Positions 11,701-24,056 of a DNA stretch of 64,000 nucleotides are shown here, one piece after another (the first letter of the stretch is position 1; each line of letters opens with the position of its first letter). This DNA is from Apostichopus japonicus (taxonomy: Eukaryota; Echinodermata; Holothuroidea; Aspidochirotida; Stichopodidae): assembly GCF_037975245.1 (NCBI RefSeq), contig NC_092573.1, positions 26,379,265-26,443,264 on the forward strand. Direction: 5' to 3'. The notes beneath the pieces were generated by a model. That model was given only the letters and a program-made list of their open reading frames with translations. It did no database searches and had not been told where the DNA came from. The position numbers and the translations under genes were made by a program.

Positions 11701-13927
11701 ATTTTATGTACAACAGCTTACAGTATATTTTGTATGTCAATGTCATTGGATTGCTTCAAATTGCTGTTGGTATTTTATGTACAACAGCTAGTATATCTCG
11801 TACAGTATGTCAATGTCATTGGATTGCTCCAAATTGCTGTTTGGTATTTTATGTACAACAGCTTACAGTATATTTTGTATATGTCATTGGATTGCTCCAA
11901 ATTGCTGTTGGTATTTTATGTACAACAGCTAGTATATCTCGTACAGTATGTCAATGTCATTGGATTGCTCCAAATTGCTGTTTGGTATTTTATGTACAAC
12001 AGCTTACAGTTTATCTTGTATGTCAATGTCATTGGATTGCTCCAAATTGCTGTTTGGTATTTTATGTACAATCTTACAGTATATTTTGTATGTCAATGTC
12101 ATTGGATTGCTCCAAATTGCTGTTGGTATTTTATGTACAACAGCTTACAGTATATTTTGTATGTCAATGTCATTGGATTGCTCCAAATTGCTGTTGGTAC
12201 AGTATTTTATGTACAACAGCTAGTATATCTCGTACAGTATGTCAATGTCATTGGATTGCTCCAAATTGCTGTTTGGTATTTTATGTACAACATTTTACAG
12301 TATATCATGTATGTCAATGTCTTCTTCAAATTCAACTTCTGCTCCATTTCAGGAGTTGCAAAATTGTTTAAGGGAGTCTACGATTCTGGTCCAAAGTCTG
12401 TAAAACTAGTCGAAGAAGAGATTGGCACTGCTGGAGGTGATGTGATTTACTCTAGAGGATTGTACACATTCTTCCTTGCTGATGGTAGTGTTGCAGATGA
12501 AGGGAAGTAAGTACACATAACAGGAATCAATTTACCCATTACCCAGTAGCACAATGAGGTGATGTGATTTACTCTAGAGTAATTTACTTCACTCCTCTCT
12601 TACCTGTCTCCTACAACACTAACGCACATTTCCTAGTCTACCTAGACGCCACTGGTATAATTTTAGCACTGCGCCCCCGGTGACCTCTCCCCCAGGTCAC
12701 AGCGCACTCTCTCTTCCTTCCGAATTTACCATTCCGAAGGAAAACGTGTGTTTTTAAGAGCTCCGTTTTCACTTTCGCCAAACTGACGTGATTTACTCTA
12801 GAGGATTGTACACATTCTTCTCTGGTTATCACCCCGGAATGTATTATAAGGAAGAGTCCACTATCAATGTTCTTGAAGCAACACATATTTGCTGTCTCAT
12901 ATTTGTAAGGAATAAAGACGTAGGGAGTCATTATGGTTAAGTCATTGCCAGTGGTTTCTCTCACTGGGGTCACGTCATTAACTCAATTCTCTGTATAAGT
13001 CTCTGGAAAAACTTCACAACCCCCTAAAGAGGTTTTACTTCAAATTTTAATGACTCGAGTCGTATATGACTCTTTGCAACGCTGTTGTGCAATCGTATAT
13101 ACATCAACGGCGTAGCTGGCCATCCTCCATTCCCCACTCTGTGTTCCCTGTCCTACCACCAAGTAAAGAATGTTTACTTTTAATCAAGATGGATGCATCT
13201 TACCTTGGTTTCCTTTCATTAGTCCCTTCATATGGAGGATGTGTAATAGACATTCTGCATGTATTGCTATATGATTGTTTGTACTCCTTTGGTTGTAAGT
13301 AATAAATAGTTTTAAGGTGATCTGCCAAACTATGGATAGCTCAAAAAGATAATAATTCTACCTGGTTGAAATGATGACATGGCATCACTTAAAGTTTAAC
13401 ATTATCCTGTATGTGGCAGATTCACCCTTATTCCAATCACTAACATGTGCCTAATATTGCTGTTAACTGCCTATTTGTATAGATACTGTATTGAGGAAGA
13501 GCAAAGAATTCTGGAATTTAATAGGGGGTGGGGTCTAATTAAGGTTCATGAATTTGCCAGAATGAATATGTTTGCCACAGTGAGTGGGCCAGAATATTGG
13601 CAGAAGATTATGTTTTTTTCTGGATGAGTATCTGAGCTGACCTTGTCAAATTTAATGGTGCCCTACCATATATCAGGGTCCATTTATATGTTGTCTACTT
13701 ATATATCTTTTCATACGTGCTGTATAAATATAAAAGTTTGATTTAACGCTTAAATGTTAAACATGACAGTAAACATTTGGTGCTAGTAATATGTTGAAAT
13801 TGAGCAGTTATTGTCTGAAAGTTTCATTAGTTTTTTCCTACTTGCCTGCAGGTTTGTGGTCCTGTGGAAACGAGTCAATGGACAGATGTACTTGTACACT
13901 GATATCATTAACACCAACAAGTCGTAA
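8753..13927 (+). CDS. SnoaL-like / DUF4440 (NTF2-fold) small protein, four exons
   Basis: Proposed exons are 8753-8759, 11004-11147, 12353-12506 and 13852-13927; total 381 nt, 126 residues. The first coding exon is only ATG-TCA-A followed by donor GTAAGC, and it joins in phase to the next exon as MSSTIKEEIEAADRK. The body reads ADFVGLSNLYTEDC, ATGSPMLEGHEG, VAKLFKGVYDSG, YTFFLADGSVADEGK and FVVLWKRVNGQMYLYTDIIN. That pattern is typical of single-domain DUF4440/SnoaL-like proteins of invertebrates (cone-shaped alpha+beta barrel). The biochemical role is unknown. Donors GTAAAA and GTAAGT and acceptors TTTCAG and CTGCAG frame the later exons cleanly. The two-codon first exon is the least certain part; the other exons are firm. 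Confidence 0.85.
8972..9589. mobile_element. MULE-like MITE (618 bp) with 9-bp target duplication
   Basis: Ends begin GGG and share ACTAAAACGAATGAC on both arms. The element is flanked by the perfect 9-bp duplication GTTGAATTA (8963-8971 and 9590-9598). The arms are built from tandem GAATGACA(GC) units, clearest as the GTCATTCGCT run at 9468-9520. GGG ends and a 9-bp duplication point to the Mutator-like group. It has no coding capacity and lies in intron 1 of the SnoaL-like gene. Confidence 0.75.
9600..10378. other. Intron 1 of the SnoaL-like gene, unique sequence
   Basis: AT-rich sequence without a recognised gene or named repeat, apart from a short TA run near 9708-9722. Confidence 0.4.
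10379..10862. repeat. Palindromic array of TTTAAATCGA-type units
   Basis: About 480 bp made of short units such as GATTTAAATCGACATATACC in both orientations, with ATCGATGATATGTCGA linkers. Since TTTAAA and ATCGAT are self-complementary and the units alternate orientation, either strand can fold into many hairpins. It lies in intron 1 of the SnoaL-like gene. Confidence 0.8.
11160..12345 (+). repeat. 71-bp tandem repeat filling intron 2
   Basis: About 16 copies of a roughly 71-bp unit. Each carries GTCATTGGATTGCTCC, AAATTGCTGTTTGGTATTTT and ATGTACAACAGC. Differences are single bases, small deletions and one or two CAGTA insertions. The last degenerate copy runs up to the acceptor at 12352. Long open frames in several phases are a by-product of the repeat, which lacks stops in those phases. 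Confidence 0.9.
12556..12820 (+). repeat. Two intronic echoes of the preceding exon
   Basis: Positions 12556-12579 repeat exon bases 12434-12457 exactly (24 bp). Positions 12788-12820 repeat exon bases 12442-12474 exactly (33 bp). Both lie in intron 3 of the SnoaL-like gene and are too short to be complete duplicate exons. Confidence 0.75.
12821..13851. other. Rest of intron 3 of the SnoaL-like gene
   Basis: No exon or mobile element is recognised. Short open frames here have no domain similarity that I can see. Confidence 0.4.
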
Positions 13928-14763
13928 TAAGTTACTGCAAATGTGACCATCGCTCAAGTACTCCGTTGAGAGATTATCTTTGCCATTCTTTGGTCGACTG
14001 GAGCATATCTTTATATTTATGCATGTAAAAGTTATAATCATGTTAGCAGCTCTGATGTACCATTAGTATACTCTTATCATATTCTATTAACTTTCATAAA
14101 AATTCTGCGTGTGTTTGCAAATATGTCAGTGGTGTGATTCAGGGATTACTTTTGCAGTCATCATGAATGCAGTGCATGAATGTATGATACCTTGACTTGT
14201 AAACTTAACTCACCATGCATAGCTTGCATTGGTGGAGATTGAAGGTCATTTAAGGTCACCACTGATCAAAATCTGAGAACATTGTCAACATGTTTTCTTA
14301 AAATGTCCACTGTTGGTTGATATTGTGTTTGTTGAAGGTAAAGGTTATTTGAGGTCAGCATTGTGAAAACCTGAGGGTTAAATGGGTTATCTGATCAAGG
14401 AAACAACTACTCAGCAGGGTTCTTCCAAATATTGGCAGTTATTGAAATAACACCACAGTTTTCATTAATTGATAACAATCATGTTTATGACAGAATTGAT
14501 TTTGATAGAAAGGTTCATATCCATGCTGTGTCAAGGATGCGTCTATGTGACATCTTCCTGGCACACAGAAGGCTTCTCTTGTTGAGTATTTAAAGTGTTG
14601 CCATGGAGAAATAAATCTGATAATGTCCTTATCTTAGTGTCTTTAAGTATAGTTCATGTCCCATAAGTGAGTGAGACTTTCAGATACTTCTCCACCAAAT
14701 CTCTGATGTTGTAGCAATTATGACTTAATTCTGTAACATGTTTTAAACCAAGGGTGCACCCAC

Positions 14764-14815
14764 CAAACAAGGCTTCTGACTTGATTTGACCAAACCAAGT
14801 CAGAAGCCTTGTTTG
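14764..14815. repeat. Perfect 20-bp inverted repeat (hairpin)
   Basis: The arm CAAACAAGGCTTCTGACTTG is exactly complementary to 14796-14815, with a 12-nt loop. The stem is too short for a standard animal pre-miRNA, and a MITE tip or a local palindrome is equally possible. Confidence 0.7.
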
Positions 14816-15574
14816 TCATTTCCTTTCCTGCCAAATTTTACATCAACATTTCTAGTATTTGTTGATGTTTACGGTGTTAATTGAGTTTACGATCTCAGGA
14901 TCCGTTAGAGATACCAGTATTAAAATGCAGAAACCATTGTGTGAAATATTTAATGATATGAACTACTCTCGATATTGTTTAACATCAAGTCCCTATAGAT
15001 TAATTAGTGCCAATATTCTAAATGCCTCTCTACAGTACTATGTCGAAGGTTACATGTTTGGTCAGATATTAGCAATAGCACCTGGATCAACCCTGTATGT
15101 CTTTTGAAATTATTCTGTTCACTCCCAATGTCATTCTACTTGTAAACTGTGTTAAGATGAATTAATATAAGACTCATATTTTCACATGATTATCTTCCTG
15201 TTTGTTTTCTTTCAGCTGTTCACAGGCATTTTCCTGTCGCTAGTTCTTTTGGTGCACGATTTTATAGAATGTTCAAAAATAGCTAATACTGCAGTAACAA
15301 GCCGTTATGTGCTTTACGCACAAATACATAACTGTTTAAACACCGTGGGGGAAGGAAGCAAGGTATAGGGTAGCTGCCCTAGGCAATTTTAAAATTGGAA
15401 TGGGGGGGGGGGGGGCATGCAGAAGTATGTCTCCCAAGTTTGTAACCAGAGGTGCAATCCAAGCCTTTGCTACTTCATCAAACTGCATGGATCCTTTTGT
15501 TTAGTAAAAACATTTCTGGCAAAGAAATAATCCATATTTGTTTCAGGTACCTTACAAACCTCAGAGTACATGCA

Positions 15575-15640
15575 ACGGAGCGCCACCATAGGTTGGCGCG
15601 GAGCGTACAGAAATTTTTTTGAGTAAAGATACTCCCTAAA
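15575..15640 (+). repeat. Partial copy of the hAT-like MITE core
   Basis: GGAGCGCCACC, GGTTGGCGCGGAGCGTAC and TTTGAGTAAAGATACT match the core of the elements at 40078-40466 and 46128-46467. No terminal repeats are seen here. Confidence 0.6.
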
Positions 15641-16073
15641 TATGTAAGGAAGTTACACACCAACAGTAATATCAGTAGCACCCAGTAGTATGTAAGGATG
15701 TTACAAACCAACAGACAGTTAGGAAATAAGTGCGAAACGGTAATTTTCGGATTGTTACCATTATATACGGTCAATAATTTGCTCGTCAAAACGGTGTTTC
15801 AGTTTTTCGACCTTATTATACTCAAATTAACTCAACCAATGTTTTGGACGTGGCCGTCACTCTTGTCACATCAACAGCTTTCTATTTTGACGTTTTACTA
15901 TAGTGAACATGACAGCTTACATTGCTTTCATTAATAGTTCATATATAACAGTGGAACAGTACACCATCTCATTTTAATTAGTTTTTAATTATTATCAAAG
16001 ATATGTACATAATACTGGGAGCCTACAAGACGAATATTTATATATAGATAGGTTTATTACCTAACTCAATTAA

Positions 16074-16175
<102 letters not shown>

Positions 16176-16323
16176 GTTTATTACCTAACTCAACGGGATT
16201 CGCAATACCCAGATTCAGTCAAGAACTTAGAGTACTGACGAAAGATCAAAGTTCTATAATGTAGCTGCAAACAGTCTATTCTTAGGAAATAAGTCTCTGG
16301 TCAGAAACTACCTATTCAGATGT

Positions 16324-19300
16324 TTACTTAACATCAGTAAATACTATTTCTGCGTCAACTTCGACTTGTTTCTTTGGCTTCTTGTTCACCTTTGCATATT
16401 TTGGTTTGGTTAATTCTAACTGTTTTGGGGTATTGCGATTGTCATCGCTATCACGTTGTTGTACTTCAGCATATAAGGGTGATGCTGGAGCACCCTTAGC
16501 ATCAATCATATCTCCATCCCCAGAAAGATTAAAATCTGGCTTAGCGTAGCCGGCACTATTTTCTCTATTTCTCGTCGGATCCACGTCTTCATACCGCGCC
16601 ATTCCATTTGATTTGACTCCTCTTTCAAATATTTCGCCTTCCTCTAACTCGGTAACGTTTCTACGGTTTTGGTCGTTAGTGTCCGTTTCTTCAAACTGTG
16701 GTTTTGCGTAGCCATCGTTGCCTTCTTTGCTCTCTATGATGTTTTCACCATGTATCGATTGCGCGAAGAATTCCCTTCCTTTCCCCTCACTTAAAACTAC
16801 GTTCATGTCAGGTTCGGCGTACACCTGTTCAGACATTTTGTCGTTAATTTGTATTTCCTTGTTGACTTTTTCATACTTCGTGATTTCTTTCTTATCTCTT
16901 CCGTCATCAAGCAGATCCGGACTTGCATAAACATCGTCGTCAATCACGTGATTTTCAGTCATCGTTATTTCTCTGACTTTAGGGTAGTCAGGTCTGGTAT
17001 CTGTTATAGATGAATTCAATTGATCTTTCGTTTTCGATTTCCGATGTTTTTTGTCTACCACTGTGTATGCATATTGACTTTGTCTATGGCCTTCGAACTC
17101 TGATTTGCTCCCTTTTTTAACCTCGGCATAAACGGGCAAAATGTTGTCCTCATTATGATTGCTAGCTTGGTTTTCTGAAATATGATGTTTTAGGTTCTCT
17201 TTCGATGGTTTCATTTGTTCATAATTGCTCGTTACACCGTTTCCTTCATTATTGTCAATTTCCACATCCTTATGTACTTGGTCATATGTCACCTGCTTGT
17301 TGTTTAGAGTTTCATCATGTTTCTGATATCTTACAGTTTCAGCATACTCCAAGGCATCTACTTGCCGGTCTGCATTCTGTTTCGAAGCATCATCATAATC
17401 AGTAACACTGCCTGGTTTTTCATGATCGGAAGGATCGTTTTTGTGAAAGACATTTCTTCGCTTAATAAGAACAAAAATTACGATAATTACCACAAGTAAT
17501 GCTAAACAGGCAGCTACTATTATTCCAGCCATAGCACCAAGACCACCAGTTGTTTTGAAATTTTCATCCTTTTGGATATTCCTGTCACCCGTACCATCCC
17601 GTTTCGAGTTAGTTTCGACAAGTAACGTCGCTTTAACACTTTCTTCAGCACCAGTACTCGCTTGAACGATGCACACCAGAGTTGTGTTGTTGTCTGTTGC
17701 CTTTAAATTAGTAATCACCAACTCTGTTTGGTTAAGTCCATGCCGCCCTGAAATAGAACCATATGAACATTTATAAGTTTTCATGTCTGATACCATAGAC
17801 CAATTACTTCATTTCAAACAATAACATATTGCAAAGATGGACTATTAACATAAGTGCTTGCACGTATAACATAAGACTTAGCCAACATAAGTTAAGCTGT
17901 ATACAGAATTGTGAAATTATTGTTAACTGACTTATACATTTTGGTTGTATACGGGCTGAAATGCTATCATTTGAGATTTTCTTCTGGTATATTCCTTCCT
18001 TTCATTTTCTGCCATTTGTGTCACAAAAATTAAATAATGAGCATAGATTAACTTCCGGTTATTAGAAAGCCCAAAACCTTTACAATACGGTGAAAGTATA
18101 AACAGTTACCTTGAAACTGAAGTAGCGTCTTATCGTCCCATGTAATTCTGACATCACCATTTTTCACAGAACCAGTACATGTGAAAGTGACATTTTCTCC
18201 AAGCATCCTTCTTGCTGTCAACGGGGTAATGTTAGCATTAGGTTTACTCGGGAAAGGAATCACGGAACAGGAGGGAAGAGAGGCAACATCACCAGTTCCT
18301 ATAACGCACGTGTATCGTATATCTTTGTCCTCTGGTTTTAAGGTGGTCTCGATCCGTAGATCATTGCGTTGATTTTCTGAAGCCAGTTCGGTTTCGTTCC
18401 CCTCTTTAAACCAACGTATCAATGGATAGTTATTTTTAACGCCGGACTCGCAAGCTAGGATTATATTCTGACTTTCCTGTAACAAAGAAATATATTTTTA
18501 ATAGCATGCATATTCAAATTCATTTCCATAAGTTTGTCAAAACTGAACGCCTTACAACAGTAGCCTACATAGGCCTAAACAGTAGTGAAAACCCACTAAC
18601 CACATATAGGACATAATGTATATAGGCCACCATGTATAGAGGCCACCATGTATATAGGCCACCATGTATATAGGCCACCATGTTTATAGGCCACTATGTA
18701 AATATGCCAACATGAATATAGGCCACCATGTATATTGGCCACCATGTAGGCCTATATAGGCCACCTTATATATAGTAGATAACTTTTCGTATAAAACTTC
18801 GAAATCTCGAAATGAAACGTCACAATTTCGTGATAAGGCATTAATGTTTCGATATTAAACGATATGAAAGTTTGTAGACATATAACTTGTTAAAATATTG
18901 AGATGACTATGATCAGGGTAGGCCTATAATTAAGTGTTCAAAATTCCTGGACTTGCAGTTTTATCATTTTGCATAGCATTTTGCGATGAAATACTGGATA
19001 AGTTATTCTTTGACGACGATCGATACGTGAAACGTCAAAATGATGTAATAAAACATCAAATTTACGACATAAACGTCGAAAATTTCAAGATGTAATATCT
19101 AGTACTTGATAAGTGAGTGAGTGAGTGAAACTTTATTGATCCCAAAGGGAAATTCAGGCACTCGCTCATAAAACAATGAAAATGTTACAAAAATAGATGT
19201 GTATATTGTACAATAAAACAGTAAGAATAATAAGAAAAAGTCACTATATGAGAGTCAACTTAACAAAACCTCATTGAAAAGCTTAATTGCACGGGGTATG

Positions 19301-20017
19301 AAAGAATCTCTGTATCTATTGGTTTTGAGACACGGAAGTCGCAACATGCCACTGCCTCTGGACATCTGACTAATATGAAGTAGCTCATAGAGGGGGTGGG
19401 TATGGTCCTTCCATACCACGTCCAGTTTGGACTCGAGAAGGCTGTGGTAAACCGAGTCAATGGAAGGCAAGGATTCCCCGACTACTCTCTCCGCTTTCTT
19501 AATGATGCTGTTAATACGATCTTTTTCATGTTTGTTGACATTCCCACCCCAGCAAATCAAGCAATAACGCCAAACCCCGCTAAAACCTTAAAAACGCCAA
19601 AACCCTGATAAAACTTTGAGACAAATTTCTGTGCAAGGGTCCCACCACTGGCTTATGGGCCCTTCGTTTTTCATATTGGTATGGCCATATGAGCAGATGA
19701 AAAATGATCCTATGTGTATCAACAAACCAGAATAACTGTTTTCATGAATACACTCTAGTCTACAAATTCACATGTGCTCTTGTGTAACCAAATCCGCCAC
19801 GGAACTAACAACCAGAAATGGGAGGGGAAAAAACGCTCAATATTATATTTTTACCTAAAAACTGTTAGTGGTCCAGAGTTCGTATGAACGGCAAATTGTC
19901 ACTGCAAATATAGTACTTGGTCTTACGAACATGATTAATGCATTTGACTGTGTCCAGAAATAAGAATGCTCTGATATTACCAATCTTAGACGATATATCT
20001 GTCTGTCTGTCTATCTG

Positions 20018-20063
<46 letters not shown>

Positions 20064-21107
20064 CGACAGCCTGGATGGATCATCGCCCTGATGAAATTTT
20101 ACATGAGTTTTGGGGGTCTGGAATGTAATGTACATCCCCATAGTGACGTCACTGGGTTGTCTCTAGCTTACTATTTTTTCTATTGTTTTTGCAATGATTC
20201 ACCTATTTATGACTTGATGGTGAATCCATCAAAGTGTATGAGGAGACTTTATCTCGATATCGTCAACATTCATGTCCTAAGCATGAGAGCCTCACATTTA
20301 TGAGAATGCAATATGTAGGCTAGTAATCGCAAGCTACATTGTCGACGTAACATGTTGTTGACATACTTATAGAAGTTTATATCATTCGCGTTTATGGTGT
20401 ATAGATTGTGTATGCTTTAATGTAATACGTTTTCTGTATGGTAAAAAACGTGTAACCACAATGTAAGATTCACTTCCGGGTCGGTAGAAACAGCCTCATT
20501 CACTTATACTTTGTACATTTGTGTTAGTTTAATGACACTATAGGATACTATAGCATATTAACTTATGGGTTTTCAATCTTTGTTCATGGATATTAATGTT
20601 ATAAGAATAAAGAAATGAATTGCTTACAACATGTATGGGTTAATGTTCACACATACAAACCTTTCCTATTTGTAAAGGACCTTGCACTAAGTCTTGGGAC
20701 CAAACAGAACAGTTTGGTGACCAGACTGGTAAAACATGCAGAACCGTAGATGATATGTGTCTGCTCTCATAGGCACATTTATAAATACCCGTGTCAGATT
20801 CACGAACTTGTAAAATAGCTATACCGTAAACTGTGGAATTGTAAAGAACGAAAAAGCGGCCCTGGAAGCGAGATTCTACGAAAATGCCACGTGACACAAC
20901 GTCACCAACATTATCAAATACATTTGTGTAGTATCTCCATGTCATAGCTGCTCCCTCGTAGTCACAGAGTAAGATAGTTGAGTCATTCTGTCGTATTGTA
21001 GTGTCTGAGATAACCAGACAATCTCCTTCAGACACGGTAAGCTGAATCACAACAAACACGAACCTTAAATATCTCATACTTGTCAGGACTCTTCGTAATT
21101 GATTCAT
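16324..21107 (-). CDS. Transmembrane Ig-domain receptor with long tyrosine-rich tail (three exons)
   Basis: Exons on the minus strand are 21107-20661, 18476-18110 and 17747-16324; 745 residues; junction phases 0 and 1 close in frame. Domain order: signal peptide (about residues 1-30; the Met at 21077 or 21155 are alternative starts); V-type Ig (LLCDY, TWRYY, SDTGIYKC); C2-type Ig (IILACES, IRWFKE, IRYTCV); a third Ig split by the second intron (VTFTCTG, VRITWDD, TTLVCIV); a membrane span at about 343-366; and a 380-residue tail. The tail has 17 tyrosines, eight in YxxV (YAEV, YEKV, YDQV), four in YAxP and one in YxxM. One VTYDQV fits the ITIM pattern and one TKYEKV the ITSM pattern. A cell-surface signalling receptor is inferred; the ligand is unknown. 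I do not recognise an orthologue by name. Confidence 0.85.
18612..18764 (+). repeat. 16-bp minisatellite ATGTATATAGGCCACC
   Basis: About nine imperfect copies within the first intron of the Ig receptor gene. Confidence 0.8.
19106..19560 (-). mobile_element. 3' end of a non-LTR retrotransposon (LINE)
   Basis: The minus-strand frame 19560-19255 (CWGGNVNKHEKDRINSIIKK, then HPLYELLHISQ and RYRDSFIPRAIKLFN) resembles the extreme C-terminus of LINE reverse transcriptases. It is followed by a 3' UTR ending GGGATCAATAAAGTTTCAC and a (TCAC)n tail at 19106-19122. The 5' part is missing, as in a typical 5'-truncated insertion. It lies in an intron of the Ig receptor gene. Confidence 0.75.
19998..20063 (+). 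repeat. (ATCT)n microsatellite
   Basis: A run of CTGT units passing into about 12 ATCT units. Confidence 0.9.
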
Positions 21108-22661
21108 TTTCCTTCCAACTAATGAAATACTTGTAATTAAAAATATAGCAAACAATCCATGAAAAAAATCACATTTTTGGGGGTATCGATAACTTATGTC
21201 TTTAAGATATATATAGAGTTATAGAGTTAAATGCGAACACAATATTATCCAGAGTAAACCATAACGTCGTTTGAACGTGACGATCTAGCAACGGTAAATA
21301 CAGACAGAATCATTCGCAGATTCGTTCGCTGATCGGGAATCATCTGCCCTTAACTTTACTTCTAAGGTGGATGTAGTAATGTAGTAGATAACTTAGTCAT
21401 CCGCACACATACTGCAATAATTATTAATCCGATTTCTCCGATGAAACAATAATGCACGTTTATGGAAGTCAGATCAGGTGGTATAATAATGGGCACATAT
21501 ACACCGTGTGAAATCACGTAAATTTAGATAAGTTTTATAGTCTTTAGCATCTTCGCTTTAACATGCTTATCTCTAACACTGACCGTTAACCTTATATACC
21601 ACTGCAATACGTCCGGTCAACTTCCGACACGATTGAAAGGCCTTGTCTCTATTTTTTTTTTTTTTTTACAGAAATTGATTAATTGTTTGTACAGATAACA
21701 AAACGTTCCATAAATAACGGAAAAAAAGTCTAACAGTAGCCTATCTTGCTAGATGAATTAGTTGTGCGAAGATTCACACCTTACTGCCGTAAAGAAGATA
21801 TAAATACTCGAATACTATTAGATGAATAATTCTATTGTTATCTGTGTTTCATTTCGACGAAGAAATCGACATATCTGACCAGAATGAGGGAGCATCCCCT
21901 AGCTATTTCCTGTCCAATTAGCAAATAATAATCACGAAGTCATTCGGTCGAAGAGTTGCATGTAAAATAGACTACGGGCTACACATAGTCATCTCTGGTT
22001 CCAAATAAAGTTGACATCTCAGCGATGAAAGAAATTAATCATGAATTCTTGATAATGTAGTTACTTTTGAACTACTACAATGACTCACACTAAAGACCAT
22101 TGTCATATCTTCGTAACCTCACTTCCTACTTATCAAATATTTGAGTTCAAGATTTTCCTGTCAGGAAACTATTTACCAGAGTCACAGCGTAGCCCTCATT
22201 TCCTCTAGGTTGATCAATACTGATAGAGGAATGCATGAACCAAGATCTACCCTATGCCACTGGTTATCTATATAATAGGTCAGTTCTGACATCGAATACA
22301 ACAATGCTAAGTCACCATATCATTATGTTTATATATACGATTGCAATAATAACATTGTTTATATGTGTATCTAGCATCACGTTGAAGCAGGAATCATGGT
22401 AATTGAACACGCATTAACAGTGAGAGTCGTAAAGCGATACACTATTAATGTTCCAATCACACACAACTTTTGTAACAATAGTGAATTTGGAACAATGGTC
22501 GAGCACGTCTGTTTGCTTCTTTGCTATTATTTTCTTTTGTTGGACCACTAAAAGTTGCAAACCTTGATGCTTTGACAAAAAAACACATCTGAAGTCAAAT
22601 GAAAGACACCAATGATATTATGATATTATATCTGAAGAATAATGCATAATGATGTTGATAT
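21108..22661. other. Upstream of the Ig receptor first exon, no gene seen
   Basis: AT-rich unique sequence. It would hold the promoter of the exon at 21107-20661 if that exon is a transcription start, or intron if the exon at 24476 is used instead. Confidence 0.4.
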
Positions 22662-23018
22662 CAGTGGCGTAGAAAGGTACTTTTGAGTGGGGGGGGGAGG
22701 CTGAAGACTGATGGCCGGCCTGGGGGAGGGGTCTAAGGGGAGGGGGAATTTTTGGAATTTTTTGAATTTCCAGGTAGCCTCAGATGCAATTTGGTGCAAT
22801 ATAGCACACTTCAACACCCACTCCATTTTGTAAATAATTTTGCATTTTCCCCTGGCCTTAGATGCAATTTGGTGCTCCAAACGAGATTTTTTTCTCATTT
22901 GGAAATGAAAAAGGGGCTTTCTGACTTGCGAAGCGGGGGGCGGAAGGTACTTCGGCCCCCATATTTTTCACGGGGGGGGGGGGCTGGCGCCCCCAGCCCC
23001 CCGGTTCCTACGCCCTTG
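22662..23018. mobile_element. hAT-like MITE (357 bp)
   Basis: It starts CAGTGGCGTAGAAAGG and ends GGTTCCTACGCCCTTG, and is flanked by the perfect 8-bp duplication GTTGATAT (22654-22661 and 23019-23026). CA...TG ends with an 8-bp duplication are hAT features. G runs lie near the left end (22689-22698) and the right end (22975-22984). No coding capacity. Confidence 0.8.
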
Positions 23019-23026
23019 GTTGATAT

Positions 23027-24056
23027 TGTTGGAATTTGAGGAATCAAACCTTAATTTATCATCAGTAGAAAACCTTCAGTGTAAACTTTCATTTCTATGA
23101 GTACATTTGTATTGTGGAGTGTTAACATGTGATCTACTGAGTTTGTACTAGTATAAGTAAGTGTATATATCTCACCGTGTATGAAGTAATTTGTACTTAT
23201 ACAGAAGAAAATAACTTATAGTTATTAAAACATGCAGCGTTTGCGACCATACCGAGGCTGATAGGACACTGGCATTGTAGCGATGATCAACTTCTAAAGC
23301 ACAAAATATTTTCATGATCAATGTTCTGTCAGAAAGCTAACGTAATTAATAAATAATTCAATACAGTTCATAATGATTGTGCAAAGAAGGCGGTGAACTG
23401 ACTTCAGCAAAGAACTAAACATTTGTTCCAAAAGCTTACTACTCTGACTTCGAACACGAGAAGTGTCATACAATGCAGAATCTTGAAGAATCAGACAATA
23501 TATTTAATAAAATAAAAATTAAAATTAGGGAGTTGAACGCTGTCAGGTGTCAATTGAAGAATAAGAGTCAGTTTCAATTGGCGGTGTACATTTTTATCAT
23601 TGGGAGTTTATATCATTGTAACCTATAGCGTATATATTGTACTTTTCAACTTAAAGCGGCCTTACCTTGTTCACATCGAATATCAGTTCTGTGACCCAGA
23701 TTTCAAAAGTATAGTAGTTTATCTTTGTTTATTAAGACATAATGTAGGATGACACTCTGATGTCTCTTAACATTGACGCAGATATATGCGCCACTTTCTC
23801 ATTTCACACAATATAATAGGAATGCCCTGACAACGATGAACATTTTATAGTGAACAAAAGGCAGAATGTACAGACTTGCAGATTTTGTGTGGATTACTTG
23901 AAACATCTACTTTCAGAGTAGGCTGTATTACAGTACCATTGTTATACCCTCTTGGTAGCGGGGATGGACAATGAAGGCTTGACCCAGCCGAATATTCAGC
24001 ATTGTTTGCCCGTGCCTATCAACATTGTCATTCTATAAATTTATTTAAAATCTCAC
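23027..24056. other. Downstream of the second V-domain exon, no exon seen
   Basis: No C2-type Ig, membrane or tail exon is found here, so the exon at 24476-24057 has no private downstream exons nearby. Confidence 0.45.

Noticed and set aside
11042-12510. Long open frames of 249, 345 and 294 codons on the plus strand
   Set aside because: They read through the 71-bp intronic tandem repeat in different phases. Only the ends (11042-11147 and 12353-12506) are real exon sequence.
16718-17499. Plus-strand frames opposite the receptor tail, and at 18181-18372 and 32336-32713
   Set aside because: Antisense shadows of the Ig receptor exons.
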